Shown: positions 23,961 to 31,838 of the stretch, piece after piece | Position numbering within the stretch: the stretch's first letter is position 1 | Layout: each line of letters begins with the position of its first letter | Assembly: GCA_000720375.1 (NCBI GenBank) | Contig: JOAA01000004.1 | Coordinates: 1-64,000 of the forward strand | Reading direction: 5' to 3' | DNA length: 64,000 bases | DNA from: Rhodococcus rhodnii | GTDB lineage: Bacteria; Actinomycetota; Actinomycetes; Mycobacteriales; Pseudonocardiaceae | The notes under the pieces: generated by a model | What the model saw: the letters and a program-made list of their open reading frames with translations, nothing else | Told to the model about the DNA's origin: nothing | Database searches by the model: none | Program-made: the position numbers and the translations under genes

Positions 23961-23993
23961 GGCCCCCTCAGTGTCCGAAGACACGAGGGGGCC
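23961..23993. terminator. bidirectional terminator between cargo operon and late operon
   Basis: GGCCCCCTC and GTGTC pair with GACAC and GAGGGGGCC around a CGAA loop, with one bulged A. It lies in the 72 bp between convergent stops at 23942 and 24015. Confidence 0.87.
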
Positions 23994-24014
23994 TACCTGT
24001 GGAACAGCGCGGGG

Positions 24015-24287
24015 TCAGTACACGACCAGTTGATCCACCTTGCGCACAGGGATCTCCGGGCTGTCGGTGATCTTCAGCCACACATCCCACGTGCCCTTCG
24101 TGAGGGTCACGGCACCGCCCGGTCCAACGAGGATCCTCGCTTGGGTTCCGACCCAATCTCCGCTCGTCCACACCGACGGGTCGACGCTGGGTGCAGCGAA
24201 CGCGAACGCCACCGGATCCGACGTCACGTCCTCCGACGCGGTGACCGAGATCAGTAGGTACTCCTTGGACAGCACCGAGATACGCAC
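24015..24287 (-). CDS. phage protein, last gene of the late operon
   Basis: A 90-residue, beta-rich soluble protein (WVGTQARILVGPGGAVTLTKGTWDVWLKIT). It starts directly after the repeat protein's stop with no gap, so the two are co-translated. Position after the tail and lysis genes suggests an accessory virion or tail-tip protein; no family recognised. Confidence 0.65.
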   Translation of the reverse strand: MRISVLSKEYLLISVTASEDVTSDPVAFAFAAPSVDPSVWTSGDWVGTQARILVGPGGAVTLTKGTWDVWLKITDSPEIPVRKVDQLVVY

Positions 24288-25217
24288 CTAAACCTCCAGC
24301 CGTCCAGTGGACCAACCTGTCTCGACCCGCCCGGTTGACCAACCGGTGTTGAGCTCTCCTGTGGACCAGTCGGTGCCGAGCCGACCAGTGGTGATGGTGA
24401 TGTCTCGGTTGGAGTCTTCGCCGCTGCCGACCGGGAGCGCCTCGTCGACTTCGGCCGCGACGCCAACCTGCCGCGCCTTCGCACGGCCAACCGACAATGA
24501 GATGTCGGCCTCGATCGCCGGCAAGACGGTAAGGGTCTTCGTGCGGCCCAACGCGACAGCCGTGCTGGTGTCGACCGCTACGCCGATCGCCTTGACCTTG
24601 ACCCGCCCGACCGGCAGTGCGATGTCCGTCTCCGCTGCGGGATCGATCGGGAGTACGCCGCCGGACGTGACCGGTTGCGCGGTGTCCGTCTCGGTGGCGA
24701 CGCCGATCGCCCTGGTCTTGACACGGCCGAGTGTGACGCTGCTCGAACTCTCGACCGCCACACCGGACGCGAGGCTCTTGGCTCTGCCGACGGCAACCGC
24801 GCTGTCGAGCTCGACAGCGGCGCCAGCGACCAACGCTTTCGCCCGGCCAACCGGAACCGCCGTGCTGATGTCGACGGCTGTGCCGACGGCGAGCGTCTTA
24901 ACCCGGCCGACTGGGACCGCGACATCCGCTTCGCCCGCAGCGCCGACAGAGAGTGCCTTGGCGCGTCCGACGGCGACCGCGATGTCCTGCTCGACTGATG
25001 TCAAAGCGGCCAAGGCCTTGCTGCGACCGACACTGACCGCGGTGTCCTGTTCAGTCGCGACACCAACTGTCTGGGTCTTCTCTCGGCCGAGCGCGACCGC
25101 AGTGTCTGTCTCGACCGCAGTACCTACGGCCAGCTCGGTGCTGCTGGCTGCCTTGGATGGAGCGACGCGTCGCCGTCGGACGTACGCGAATGTGGTGTCC
25201 GGGGTCCAGAGCGGCAC
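24288..25217 (-). CDS. phage tail-associated repeat protein: twelve ~20-residue repeats
   Basis: A 309-residue protein. Residues ~27-270 are twelve tandem repeats of about 20 residues with pattern VGxAxExDTAVPVGRAKTL; the eighth lacks the GR-K end. The C-terminal 35 residues carry a second repeat, GTDWST / NTGWST / ETGWST. The regularity suggests a fibrous beta structure such as a solenoid or fibre. Position among tail-end genes points to a minor tail or adhesion role (inference). The repeats make the DNA prone to copy-number change. Confidence 0.75.
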   Translation of the reverse strand: MPLWTPDTTFAYVRRRRVAPSKAASSTELAVGTAVETDTAVALGREKTQTVGVATEQDTAVSVGRSKALAALTSVEQDIAVAVGRAKALSVGAAGEADVAVPVGRVKTLAVGTAVDISTAVPVGRAKALVAGAAVELDSAVAVGRAKSLASGVAVESSSSVTLGRVKTRAIGVATETDTAQPVTSGGVLPIDPAAETDIALPVGRVKVKAIGVAVDTSTAVALGRTKTLTVLPAIEADISLSVGRAKARQVGVAAEVDEALPVGSGEDSNRDITITTGRLGTDWSTGELNTGWSTGRVETGWSTGRLEV

Positions 25218-25227
25218 GGCCGGCCTC

Positions 25228-25704
25228 CTACAGCTCGCGGACCCAGCACGTCCCCGACAGCGTCAGGTCGTCCGCGACCGCGGTCGTCAACCGCACGTAC
25301 ATGGCTGTGTTGGCTTGGGACACCTTCGGTCGCATCGCCTCGGGGAGCACGAGGTTCCAGCCGGCGCGCACGTTGAACGTGTCCGACAGGAGCGTCACCG
25401 ACGTGCCTGCGGTGGCGACGGTCGCGCCGACCGTTTCGGCACCGAATGACGCCGCACCGTCGGACGGGTCCAACAGTTGCGGTGTCGTTGTTGTGCCGTT
25501 CGATGATGTGGTGTTGCCGCGGACGATGGAGATGGCGAGCATCTCGTCCTGCGCGTCCCCAACCTCGGACTTGTTGCCCAGCGTGATGGCGACAATCTCG
25601 ATGGGTTTGTCGTCCGCGGGGACGAGTTCGAACAGGTCGTAGTCGCCACTTGCCGCGGCGATGGTTTGCTGGTCGAAGCTGACGGTGTAGACGCCACGCG
25701 CCAT
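25228..25704 (-). CDS. phage tail-region protein of unknown function
   Basis: A 158-residue beta-rich protein (VYTVSFDQQTIAAASGDYDLFELVPAD ... SQANTAMYVRLTT). Similar proteins occur near actinophage tail genes and may be virion components. No catalytic motif or membrane segment. It ends 10 bp before the repeat protein. Confidence 0.65.
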   Translation of the reverse strand: MARGVYTVSFDQQTIAAASGDYDLFELVPADDKPIEIVAITLGNKSEVGDAQDEMLAISIVRGNTTSSNGTTTTPQLLDPSDGAASFGAETVGATVATAGTSVTLLSDTFNVRAGWNLVLPEAMRPKVSQANTAMYVRLTTAVADDLTLSGTCWVREL

Positions 25705-25716
25705 GGGTTTCCTCCG

Positions 25717-26424
25717 TTACATCTGTAGCAGCGCGCCCATGGGGCGTCGAGGGAACGGGCGGGACACGTCCGCAGCGGCCAACAGTTCCACCGCGACAAT
25801 CGACGTGGTCTGGCCCGTTGGGGAGGTCTGGCCGACGGTCTTTGATCCCGTCGCGCCGGTTGCCGCGTGGTAGCCGATGTAGCCGGTGTAGTTAGAGGCG
25901 TCGTGGAAGTAGTTCAGCTCTCCAGCGCCACCCGCCGTGATGCCCGTGGACCCTGCAGGTGTGCGCCAGGCCCGGCTGCTGCCATCCACTGGGACCCAGT
26001 CGGCGTCAGCGACGACCAGAGTGGAGTTTGTGCCGGTCGTCGTCACGGACAGGCTTGGGGCCACGTTAGCGGCGTTGGTTTGCCCGCTGACACCGATCCC
26101 CGAGCAGCCGGAGAACTTGGCGACCGTGAAGCCCCACATGAAGTTGTTCCCGCCCCTGACGATCGTGGGGGAGAATGACTGGCTGCTCGTGGCCGGTGCC
26201 GTCCACAGCGCGACCCGCGTGCGGCTACTCACGCTAACTTCCTGCCGGAGCGTGTACGTCAGCCCACCACCGGACGGGGCGCCGAGCGTGACCGTGCTGT
26301 CCGGTGTCATGCCGACGACCACGAGCATGTCGCCGGCCACCACGTCCACCGCGGTCGCTGTTTGCTTCGACGCCGCAGCAGTGAGGAACGACGCGACCGG
26401 GTAGTTCTGGACGAACGTGGGCAT
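25717..26424 (-). CDS. phage structural protein, jelly-roll-like, unknown function
   Basis: A 235-residue Ser/Thr/Gly-rich beta protein (VVAGDMLVVVGMTPDSTVTLG, TRVALWTAPATSSQSFSPTI, NSTLVVADADWVPVD). The pattern resembles carbohydrate-binding or fibre-head sandwiches in actinophage tails, but I cannot name a family. Encoded in the block of tail-end genes. Confidence 0.62.
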   Translation of the reverse strand: MPTFVQNYPVASFLTAAASKQTATAVDVVAGDMLVVVGMTPDSTVTLGAPSGGGLTYTLRQEVSVSSRTRVALWTAPATSSQSFSPTIVRGGNNFMWGFTVAKFSGCSGIGVSGQTNAANVAPSLSVTTTGTNSTLVVADADWVPVDGSSRAWRTPAGSTGITAGGAGELNYFHDASNYTGYIGYHAATGATGSKTVGQTSPTGQTTSIVAVELLAAADVSRPFPRRPMGALLQM

Positions 26425-26436
26425 CGGCCACCCCGC

Positions 26437-26874
26437 TTAGGTTGCGCGGGCGAAGTCCGCCACAGTCGCCTTGATCTCGTCACCCTCGGGTGTGATCACC
26501 CAGTCCTGTTTGGTCAGCGGGATCAGGTCGGAATCGGTGCCGCCGGTGGTGTCAGGTTCGTAGCAGAACACCAGCGCACCGATCTGGTTCCCCGACGGGG
26601 TAAGCCACGACAAGTCACCCATGTCGATGTTCACGCGGTTGTTCGTGTCGTCTACCGTGACCGTCACGACGGTGACAGTCTTTCGGCCGACAGTGGTCTG
26701 CTCGTTGGACGCACCGGCCAGGATCGCCGCGAGCGTGTCATAGTCCTCCAGCACGGAGTCGGCTTCAAGGCCGGAGTTCTCCAGCGGGACAACCACAATC
26801 GCGTCGTTCGTGGCAGGCAGGCTCGCATAGTGAGCGATCCTGCCCTTCGCGACGTTGAAGACAATGTTGCCCAC
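26437..26874 (-). CDS. phage structural protein of unknown function
   Basis: A 145-residue acidic protein (NIVFNVAKGRIAHYASLPATND at the N-terminus). Its N-terminus recurs in small proteins of actinobacterial tailed phages; no biochemical role known to me. It starts 3 bp after the holin-like gene ends. Confidence 0.65.
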   Translation of the reverse strand: MGNIVFNVAKGRIAHYASLPATNDAIVVVPLENSGLEADSVLEDYDTLAAILAGASNEQTTVGRKTVTVVTVTVDDTNNRVNIDMGDLSWLTPSGNQIGALVFCYEPDTTGGTDSDLIPLTKQDWVITPEGDEIKATVADFARAT

Positions 26875-26877
26875 GGG

Positions 26878-27189
26878 TCAGCCTTTCGCCGAGCCAGAGC
26901 CGACCAGCGAACGCTTCGCTGCGTCGGACACACCGAGTGGAGCCCACACGCCGGCCTGGCTGGCGATCGCGACCACAAGCGACAGAAGCGAGTTCACCCC
27001 AGCCTCGCCGACGTTGTACTCGATGCCGGTGGTGAGGGCGTTGAGCCATTCGACCGCGAAACCGTTGACGGCGTTGAGGATCAGCTGCAGGTAGACGCGG
27101 AACTTCTGTGCGTCGTACCTCGAGAGCAGGCCGTTGACGATCGGGATGAAGACACCGATCGCCATCGTCAGGAGAGTCTGGGTGTTCAT
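26878..27189 (-). CDS. holin-like membrane protein
   Basis: A 103-residue protein with two membrane-type segments: LLTMAIGVFIPIVNGLLS (residues 6-23) and NSLLSLVVAIASQAGVWAPLG (about 66-86). It starts in an ATGA overlap with the amidase stop. Holins typically sit next to the endolysin and open the membrane for it. A second holin-like gene lies at 29611. Confidence 0.72.
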   Translation of the reverse strand: MNTQTLLTMAIGVFIPIVNGLLSRYDAQKFRVYLQLILNAVNGFAVEWLNALTTGIEYNVGEAGVNSLLSLVVAIASQAGVWAPLGVSDAAKRSLVGSGSAKG

Positions 27190-28070
27190 GCGTCGGTCCC
27201 TTCGCGGAGAGCGGCTTTCACGGCAGCCTTGGTCTTCTCGGACACGCCGTTGAGGAACATCTGGACCTGAGCGTCGGTCAGGTCGATCTGGGTTGGGTCG
27301 TCGCCGATCGCGGCGAGCAACGCGGCCTGGTTGTCGTTGAGCGTTCCGGCGATCGCGTCCAACTTGGTGTTGGTGGTCGCGATGCCGTTCGCGGCCTGCC
27401 ACGCCGCGAAGTTCGTCCACATGACCCAGTCGCGGGCCTGGATGGTGGTCACCGTTCCGTCTGGTGCGGTGAACGTGAGGTTCTCGGTCCAGGACACGGT
27501 GTCCTCCACAGGTAGTTGCCCGGACGCTGCTGTGGCCCGGAATGCGTTCATGTCGATCGTTCGGCCCGGCGCGAAACCGGGATCCCACTTGCCAGTCGCT
27601 GATGTCTCGGCGTGGGCACGAGCACGCTGAATGTCGCCGTACCCCAACACATCCGTCACGATGCGAGCCCAGATCGCGGCGGTGCGGTACTGGGCTTGGG
27701 TCATGGGCTGGTTGCCGGGGTAGACGATCTCCAGGCCCATCACCCTGCGGTTGAACGTCGTAGTGACCGGAAGCGGCCCCATCGACCGGCCGCCACCAGC
27801 ACCAGCATGGTTCGCTGGGTGAGCGGCGATCACCGTCACCGACCCGTCGACGTTGCCCGCGTAGTTGCACAGCGGGCCCGCGAGGTCGGGCCGTCCGTTC
27901 ACGAGGATCGCGGGAGCCATCCCGTACGCGGTCGCGGTGTGGTGGACGATGCAGCCCTCATACGCGCTCGTCTGGCCGTTCCCACGGGATTCCCATCCGG
28001 CCCATTCGTGGACGGTGATCCCCGCGGCGCGCAGCCGTGCGTTGATCTCGCGTGCGCGTGCGACGCTCAC
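27186..28070 (-). CDS. endolysin: N-acetylmuramoyl-L-alanine amidase (Amidase_2 type)
   Basis: A 294-residue lysin without signal peptide. The N-terminal zinc amidase domain has IVHHTATAYG, VIAAHPANHAG, MGLEIVYPGN and RAHAETSATGKWDPGF, giving the His ligands and the catalytic Glu region. The C-terminal ~110 residues are helical (TTNTKLDAIAGTLNDNQAALL), probably for wall or holin contact. It cuts the bond between muramic acid and the stem peptide. GTG start at 28070 behind a perfect AGGAGGT. Confidence 0.92.
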   Translation of the reverse strand: MSVARAREINARLRAAGITVHEWAGWESRGNGQTSAYEGCIVHHTATAYGMAPAILVNGRPDLAGPLCNYAGNVDGSVTVIAAHPANHAGAGGGRSMGPLPVTTTFNRRVMGLEIVYPGNQPMTQAQYRTAAIWARIVTDVLGYGDIQRARAHAETSATGKWDPGFAPGRTIDMNAFRATAASGQLPVEDTVSWTENLTFTAPDGTVTTIQARDWVMWTNFAAWQAANGIATTNTKLDAIAGTLNDNQAALLAAIGDDPTQIDLTDAQVQMFLNGVSEKTKAAVKAALREGTDA

Positions 28071-28215
28071 GTGGCACCTCCTGCGATAAACTGGCCCAGG
28101 CGCGTTGCCCTGCGGGCTGGGCGGTTAGGACCGACTGACACCGTCGGCGAGGGAACTGGCGCCGCTCCACTGGAGCGGGACGATGCCGAAGCTCCCCAGC
28201 ACGCAGGAGAGCGCG

Positions 28216-28503
28216 TCACTGCCCCTCATCGATGCTCTGTACGGACAGCGGGTTGTCGGCGACATCCTGCTCAGGGTCGAAGTCAGCGCGCAGATACGGC
28301 GCGTCCGCCTCGCGGTCGAGCTGGCCGACGACAAGGATCGACCCGTCGTCCTGGTCTTCCCGAGTGATCACGACGTCCGGCCCGAACTCGCCGCCGTCTG
28401 TCGGTGATGCGATGCTCGACAGGTGGTCGACGACATGCACGACGGTCACGTCGAACGCGTCCCGTCCCGCGCCCGCCGGGACCTTCCTTTGATAGATCAG
28501 CAT
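28216..28503 (-). CDS. small acidic phage protein of unknown function
   Basis: A 95-residue, strongly acidic soluble protein (MLIYQRKVPAGAGRD start; PYLRADFDPEQDVADNP near the end). It overlaps the GH25 stop by 7 bases, so it is co-translated with the lysis genes. 145 bp without a gene follow before the amidase start. No family recognised. Confidence 0.6.
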   Translation of the reverse strand: MLIYQRKVPAGAGRDAFDVTVVHVVDHLSSIASPTDGGEFGPDVVITREDQDDGSILVVGQLDREADAPYLRADFDPEQDVADNPLSVQSIDEGQ

Positions 28504-29126
28504 CCAGCACCTCCTGGCGGGAACAGCGCGGTGGACACGTTCCAGTCGATGTCGCCCGTGGCGCCGGCCAACGGGCGTTTGCCGTACTGATGGGCGATCA
28601 TCCTGGGGTGCTTGAACTTCGGGTTGCCGGGCGTGGCGCCTGTGTACTTGCCGGAGTCCGCAACCCATAGATGCACGTTCGGGTCAGCCTCGATCGGCGC
28701 GAGTTCCAACTCAACACCGAACATGCTGCCCATCGAGTACACGACGAAGTTCCGGCGCCCAGTCGCCAAACGCAGCAAGCGGATGTACTCCATGCACCAC
28801 GCGCCACCACCGCGAATGTGTTCCTCGTAGTCCACAGCGATCGGCAGCATCACGGCAGGCAGTTCCGGGTAGATGTCCACCCACTGTTCCATGAAGTGTC
28901 TGGCGTGCTCGGCTGGTCCGCCGTCGTCGGGGAAGACGCGTTGGTAGAGGCCAACAAGAATGTTGTTACGGCGGGCGCCAAGCAGGTTGTTCCGCAGCTG
29001 ATCGTCTGGGCTGTTGACGCCACGGCACGATTGGATCCACGCGAACTTCATCCCAGTCGTGGCTGACTTGTCCCAGTCGATCTCCCCGTTGAAACGGGAG
29101 AAGTCCCTACCTTCCAGACCGATCAT
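28497..29126 (-). CDS. GH25-family muramidase (second endolysin)
   Basis: A 209-residue glycoside hydrolase family 25 domain. The N-terminal strand is GRDFSRFNGEIDWDK, the middle acidic motif is PIAVDYEE, and the C-terminal part is HQYGKRPLAGATGDIDWNVS. GH25 lysozymes cut the MurNAc-GlcNAc bond. No wall-binding domain is present. ATG at 29126 overlaps the upstream stop (ATGA). Confidence 0.88.
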   Translation of the reverse strand: MIGLEGRDFSRFNGEIDWDKSATTGMKFAWIQSCRGVNSPDDQLRNNLLGARRNNILVGLYQRVFPDDGGPAEHARHFMEQWVDIYPELPAVMLPIAVDYEEHIRGGGAWCMEYIRLLRLATGRRNFVVYSMGSMFGVELELAPIEADPNVHLWVADSGKYTGATPGNPKFKHPRMIAHQYGKRPLAGATGDIDWNVSTALFPPGGAGC

Positions 29127-29614
29127 CTCGCGGTCTCCGGGCACAAGTCGCGCGGCGCCGGCGGGTACGGGTTGTCCTTCTGAGACGCCTTCACCTTCTC
29201 CCGCGCCTCAAGGTACTGGTTCAGCTGCTTCTCGAACCGGACGCGAACCTCAGGACCGGGTGCCTGAAAACCGGACTGGACGATCTTCCATAGTTCGTCC
29301 TGGGCTTCATCCTTCTCCTTGCTCGCCTGAGTCCGTGCGTCGATCGCATCCGCGAACCCTGTGCTGTACGCCAACTGGCAGCGCGACAGCTCCTCCTGAC
29401 GTGCGTTCAGGAAGTAGCCCTGCAGCGCGGTCGCCAACCCGAGCGCGAGCACTACGGCGACGATGATGTGGTCGAACCTTGGCCGCCAACGGCGGCGGTC
29501 ACTGGCCACGGCGGATCCTTCCTTTCGGCAGAGGTTCGTGCCGACCATGAAGCCGACGAAGCCCCCGGCGGCCGACCAGGCGATGGCCTGTGTGAGGTAG
29601 GTGATGGTGTTCAC
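29123..29614 (-). CDS. two-pass membrane protein with coiled coil, spanin- or holin-like
   Basis: A 163-residue protein with membrane segments at ~5-27 (YLTQAIAWSAAGGFVGFMVG) and ~48-66 (IIVAVVLALGLATALQGY). A charged, coiled-coil-like tail follows (SKEKDEAQDELWKIVQ, EKQLNQYLEAREKVKAS). GTG at 29614 overlaps the previous stop (GTGA); an internal GTG at 29509 would give a one-pass 128-residue form. The lysis role is inferred from position between a holin-like gene and GH25. Confidence 0.66.
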   Translation of the reverse strand: MNTITYLTQAIAWSAAGGFVGFMVGTNLCRKEGSAVASDRRRWRPRFDHIIVAVVLALGLATALQGYFLNARQEELSRCQLAYSTGFADAIDARTQASKEKDEAQDELWKIVQSGFQAPGPEVRVRFEKQLNQYLEAREKVKASQKDNPYPPAPRDLCPETAR

Positions 29615-29808
29615 GGGGCACCATCTCCGCCGTTCTTGGATCCGCGGATCATCTTGCGCACAGCGGGGAACAAGGCCCCGAGGATCATCATGAAGATGGC
29701 GTTGACTGACGGTTCGGTCTCGGCGATCCCGAGATATCCGATGGTCAGGTTGGTTGCCCACGCGACAGCGACCAGGACGACCAGTCCAATGAGCAGCGAC
29801 TTTGGCAA
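29611..29808 (-). CDS. small holin-like membrane protein
   Basis: A 65-residue protein with two hydrophobic segments (LLIGLVVLVAVAWATNLTIGYLG and AIFMMILGALFPAVRKMI) and a charged C-terminal tail (RGSKNGGDGAP). Size and layout fit a class II holin. First of a tightly coupled run of four lysis-region genes. Confidence 0.7.
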   Translation of the reverse strand: MPKSLLIGLVVLVAVAWATNLTIGYLGIAETEPSVNAIFMMILGALFPAVRKMIRGSKNGGDGAP

Positions 29809-29862
29809 GCGGGACCTCCGGTTGCGATGAAGGGCCCCCGACGGCCGACTGTCTACAGTTGA

Positions 29863-30615
29863 CTAGCTTCCCCGCAGGGTCACGCCGAGCACTTGCGACG
29901 CGACGTTCCCAGTGCCCGACGCTTGGACCGTGAGGTCGACGCCGAGCCACTGTGAGTTGATGAGCGTGTGAATGTCGAATGGGCCCCGGTTCGCCACCGT
30001 GAGACCTGTTTCTGACCAGGTTCCGACGGTGGTGTTGTTGACCTTCAACCGGTAGGTGGACGAGTTCGATCCCGTCGCCTGCCCCCACACGCCGTCGATG
30101 CCGATGTACCCGTGATGTAGTTGAGGGATCCTGCCGCTCCACAGCGTGGTCTCGGATGTCACGCTCGACACCGGAAGGTTCATGTACGAGTACACACTGG
30201 ACGCGGCCATCGAGAACCGCGGATACAGGGGGATGGACAGCCACGGGTTGGCCATCCCGTACCCAGAGGCGGCGTCGTCGGAGAATAGGATGTTCCCTTG
30301 CCGGTCATACAAGGCGAAGTACTGTTCCCCGTTTGGCTCGTACACGCCGGTGCGCATGACGACACTGCCGTTGTGGCGGTGGACCTCAACAACGGATTTG
30401 TCCTCGATTGGGCCAGTGCCAACGTAGAACACGTCGAACCCGAATCCGGACTCAACCCTGAAAGAACCGCCGGAGTGGACCCGCAAACCGCCAGCACCGA
30501 TGGCCGCGGAGTACAACGTCCTTCTTTGCAGTTCCTCAAAGTCGCGCTGCAACTTCGCGACGTCCTGCTCAAGACGTTCGGTACTGTGAGGCGCCGGGCC
30601 GTTGGGGACCGTCAT
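29863..30615 (-). CDS. phage tail-tip/fibre protein
   Basis: A 250-residue protein: N-terminal short coiled coil (ERLEQDVAKLQRDFEELQRRTL) that could trimerise, then beta-rich Gly/Ser sequence (LRVHSGGSFRVESGFGFDVFYVG, YFALYDRQGNILFSDD). The layout fits a small fibre or tip protein. It overlaps the upstream minor tail gene by 4 bases. No enzymatic motif seen. Confidence 0.68.
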   Translation of the reverse strand: MTVPNGPAPHSTERLEQDVAKLQRDFEELQRRTLYSAAIGAGGLRVHSGGSFRVESGFGFDVFYVGTGPIEDKSVVEVHRHNGSVVMRTGVYEPNGEQYFALYDRQGNILFSDDAASGYGMANPWLSIPLYPRFSMAASSVYSYMNLPVSSVTSETTLWSGRIPQLHHGYIGIDGVWGQATGSNSSTYRLKVNNTTVGTWSETGLTVANRGPFDIHTLINSQWLGVDLTVQASGTGNVASQVLGVTLRGS

Positions 30616-31835
30616 TCGACCTCCCCGAGCACTTGGAGTGCGATCTTGGCCGTGTCACGCGTGTCGTTGGAAACGTTGAGGATCCGCACCGCGTACAGGC
30701 CGTCCCGGATGCGTCGATGCCCTCTCATCTGAAAGATCGCGGTGTCGCCGACAGAGAACTCGCCGAGCGGCGGCGAGCCTGTCTCTTCGCCGAGCCCGTT
30801 GGTGCCGTCGACGCGGATCACCGCCGACCATGTTGTGATCGGTTTCTGGTAAGTGCTCACCGCTGCGGCGGCCCAGCTGTCCAGTGTGGCCTGTTCGGTG
30901 GCGGAGGTGTGCTGGCTGCCAACGTCTTCGAGTAGTGGCCAGCCGAAGTCTTCAGCGTAGCTCGGTTCGGACGCGTACCCGAGCAGCAGATCCCGCTCCA
31001 TTCCGGCGCCGCGTTCGAACCGGTTGTGGGTCTGCTGTGATCCGTCGCGCGTGACGTTGACCTTGACGAGCGCGCCGCCGTACTCCCACTTGTGCAGGTT
31101 GTCGAGGTTGCCGATCCGGCCGCCGGCGGCCGGTGTGCCGATCCGGTGGAACCACTCGACGAACTGATGCGTCTCGTCGACGTACCGTGGACGGAACTCC
31201 ATCTCGGGGCCGAGTTCGACCTGTGTGAGTTGCATCAGCCGCTCGCCGACATAGGCCAGGTCGTAGCCCGGGTATTCACGTTCGGACGACCCCGCGATGT
31301 CGTCCGGCAGCACAATCGGTAGGGCGCCGTTGGTGCGGTCCATCGAGATCTCGACGAGCCGCTTGCCGATGGTGTGCAGGCTCAGGTTCTGGTTTGCCGC
31401 CGGGATCGGCGTCCCTTTGGGACTGGTCGGGCCGGGCCCGAACACGACGTCTGCAGCCGGTTCCTTGATGGTTGTGCCATTGACGTCGCCAGTGACGAGC
31501 AACCGCTTGCGTGTCAGGTAGTCCCAAAGGCCACCACCTGAAACATCGGTGGCCGCTAGGTTGTCATCGTCGTTGTAGTTCTCGCCGACGAGCGGCCCCA
31601 TCTGCGCGATGAAGTTCCCGCGCGCGACACCAATAGTGAAGCGCCATGGATCGCTGAACTCCTCGATGTCCTGGGTCGACAAGGAAGAGCCGTCTATTGG
31701 GAGCCTTACGCCCCAACCGCCCGCGATGTTGATGCCGTACTCGTACCGCGGTGAGTCGAGGTACGGCAGGTCGTCCTCGACAACACGACCCGTGCGCGTG
31801 TCGGCAACGATCACTCGCCAAGGTATTTCCGCCAT
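30612..31835 (-). CDS. minor tail protein (siphovirus tail-tip hub-like)
   Basis: A 407-residue protein encoded two genes after Dit, where tail-associated hub proteins normally lie. Sequence blocks such as WGVRLPIDGS, TIGKRLVEISMD, ELGPEMEFRPRYVD and GHRRIRDGLYAVRILNVSND match the style of actinophage Gp37/Gp18-like minor tail proteins. Exact role unproven. Coupled to the fibre-like gene by overlap. Confidence 0.75.
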   Translation of the reverse strand: MAEIPWRVIVADTRTGRVVEDDLPYLDSPRYEYGINIAGGWGVRLPIDGSSLSTQDIEEFSDPWRFTIGVARGNFIAQMGPLVGENYNDDDNLAATDVSGGGLWDYLTRKRLLVTGDVNGTTIKEPAADVVFGPGPTSPKGTPIPAANQNLSLHTIGKRLVEISMDRTNGALPIVLPDDIAGSSEREYPGYDLAYVGERLMQLTQVELGPEMEFRPRYVDETHQFVEWFHRIGTPAAGGRIGNLDNLHKWEYGGALVKVNVTRDGSQQTHNRFERGAGMERDLLLGYASEPSYAEDFGWPLLEDVGSQHTSATEQATLDSWAAAAVSTYQKPITTWSAVIRVDGTNGLGEETGSPPLGEFSVGDTAIFQMRGHRRIRDGLYAVRILNVSNDTRDTAKIALQVLGEVE

Positions 31836-31838
31836 CAG

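Noticed and set aside
24307..25642. Plus-strand repeat frame opposite the tail repeat protein
   Set aside because: Its repeats mirror the 60-bp DNA periodicity of the minus-strand gene, which has the operon context.
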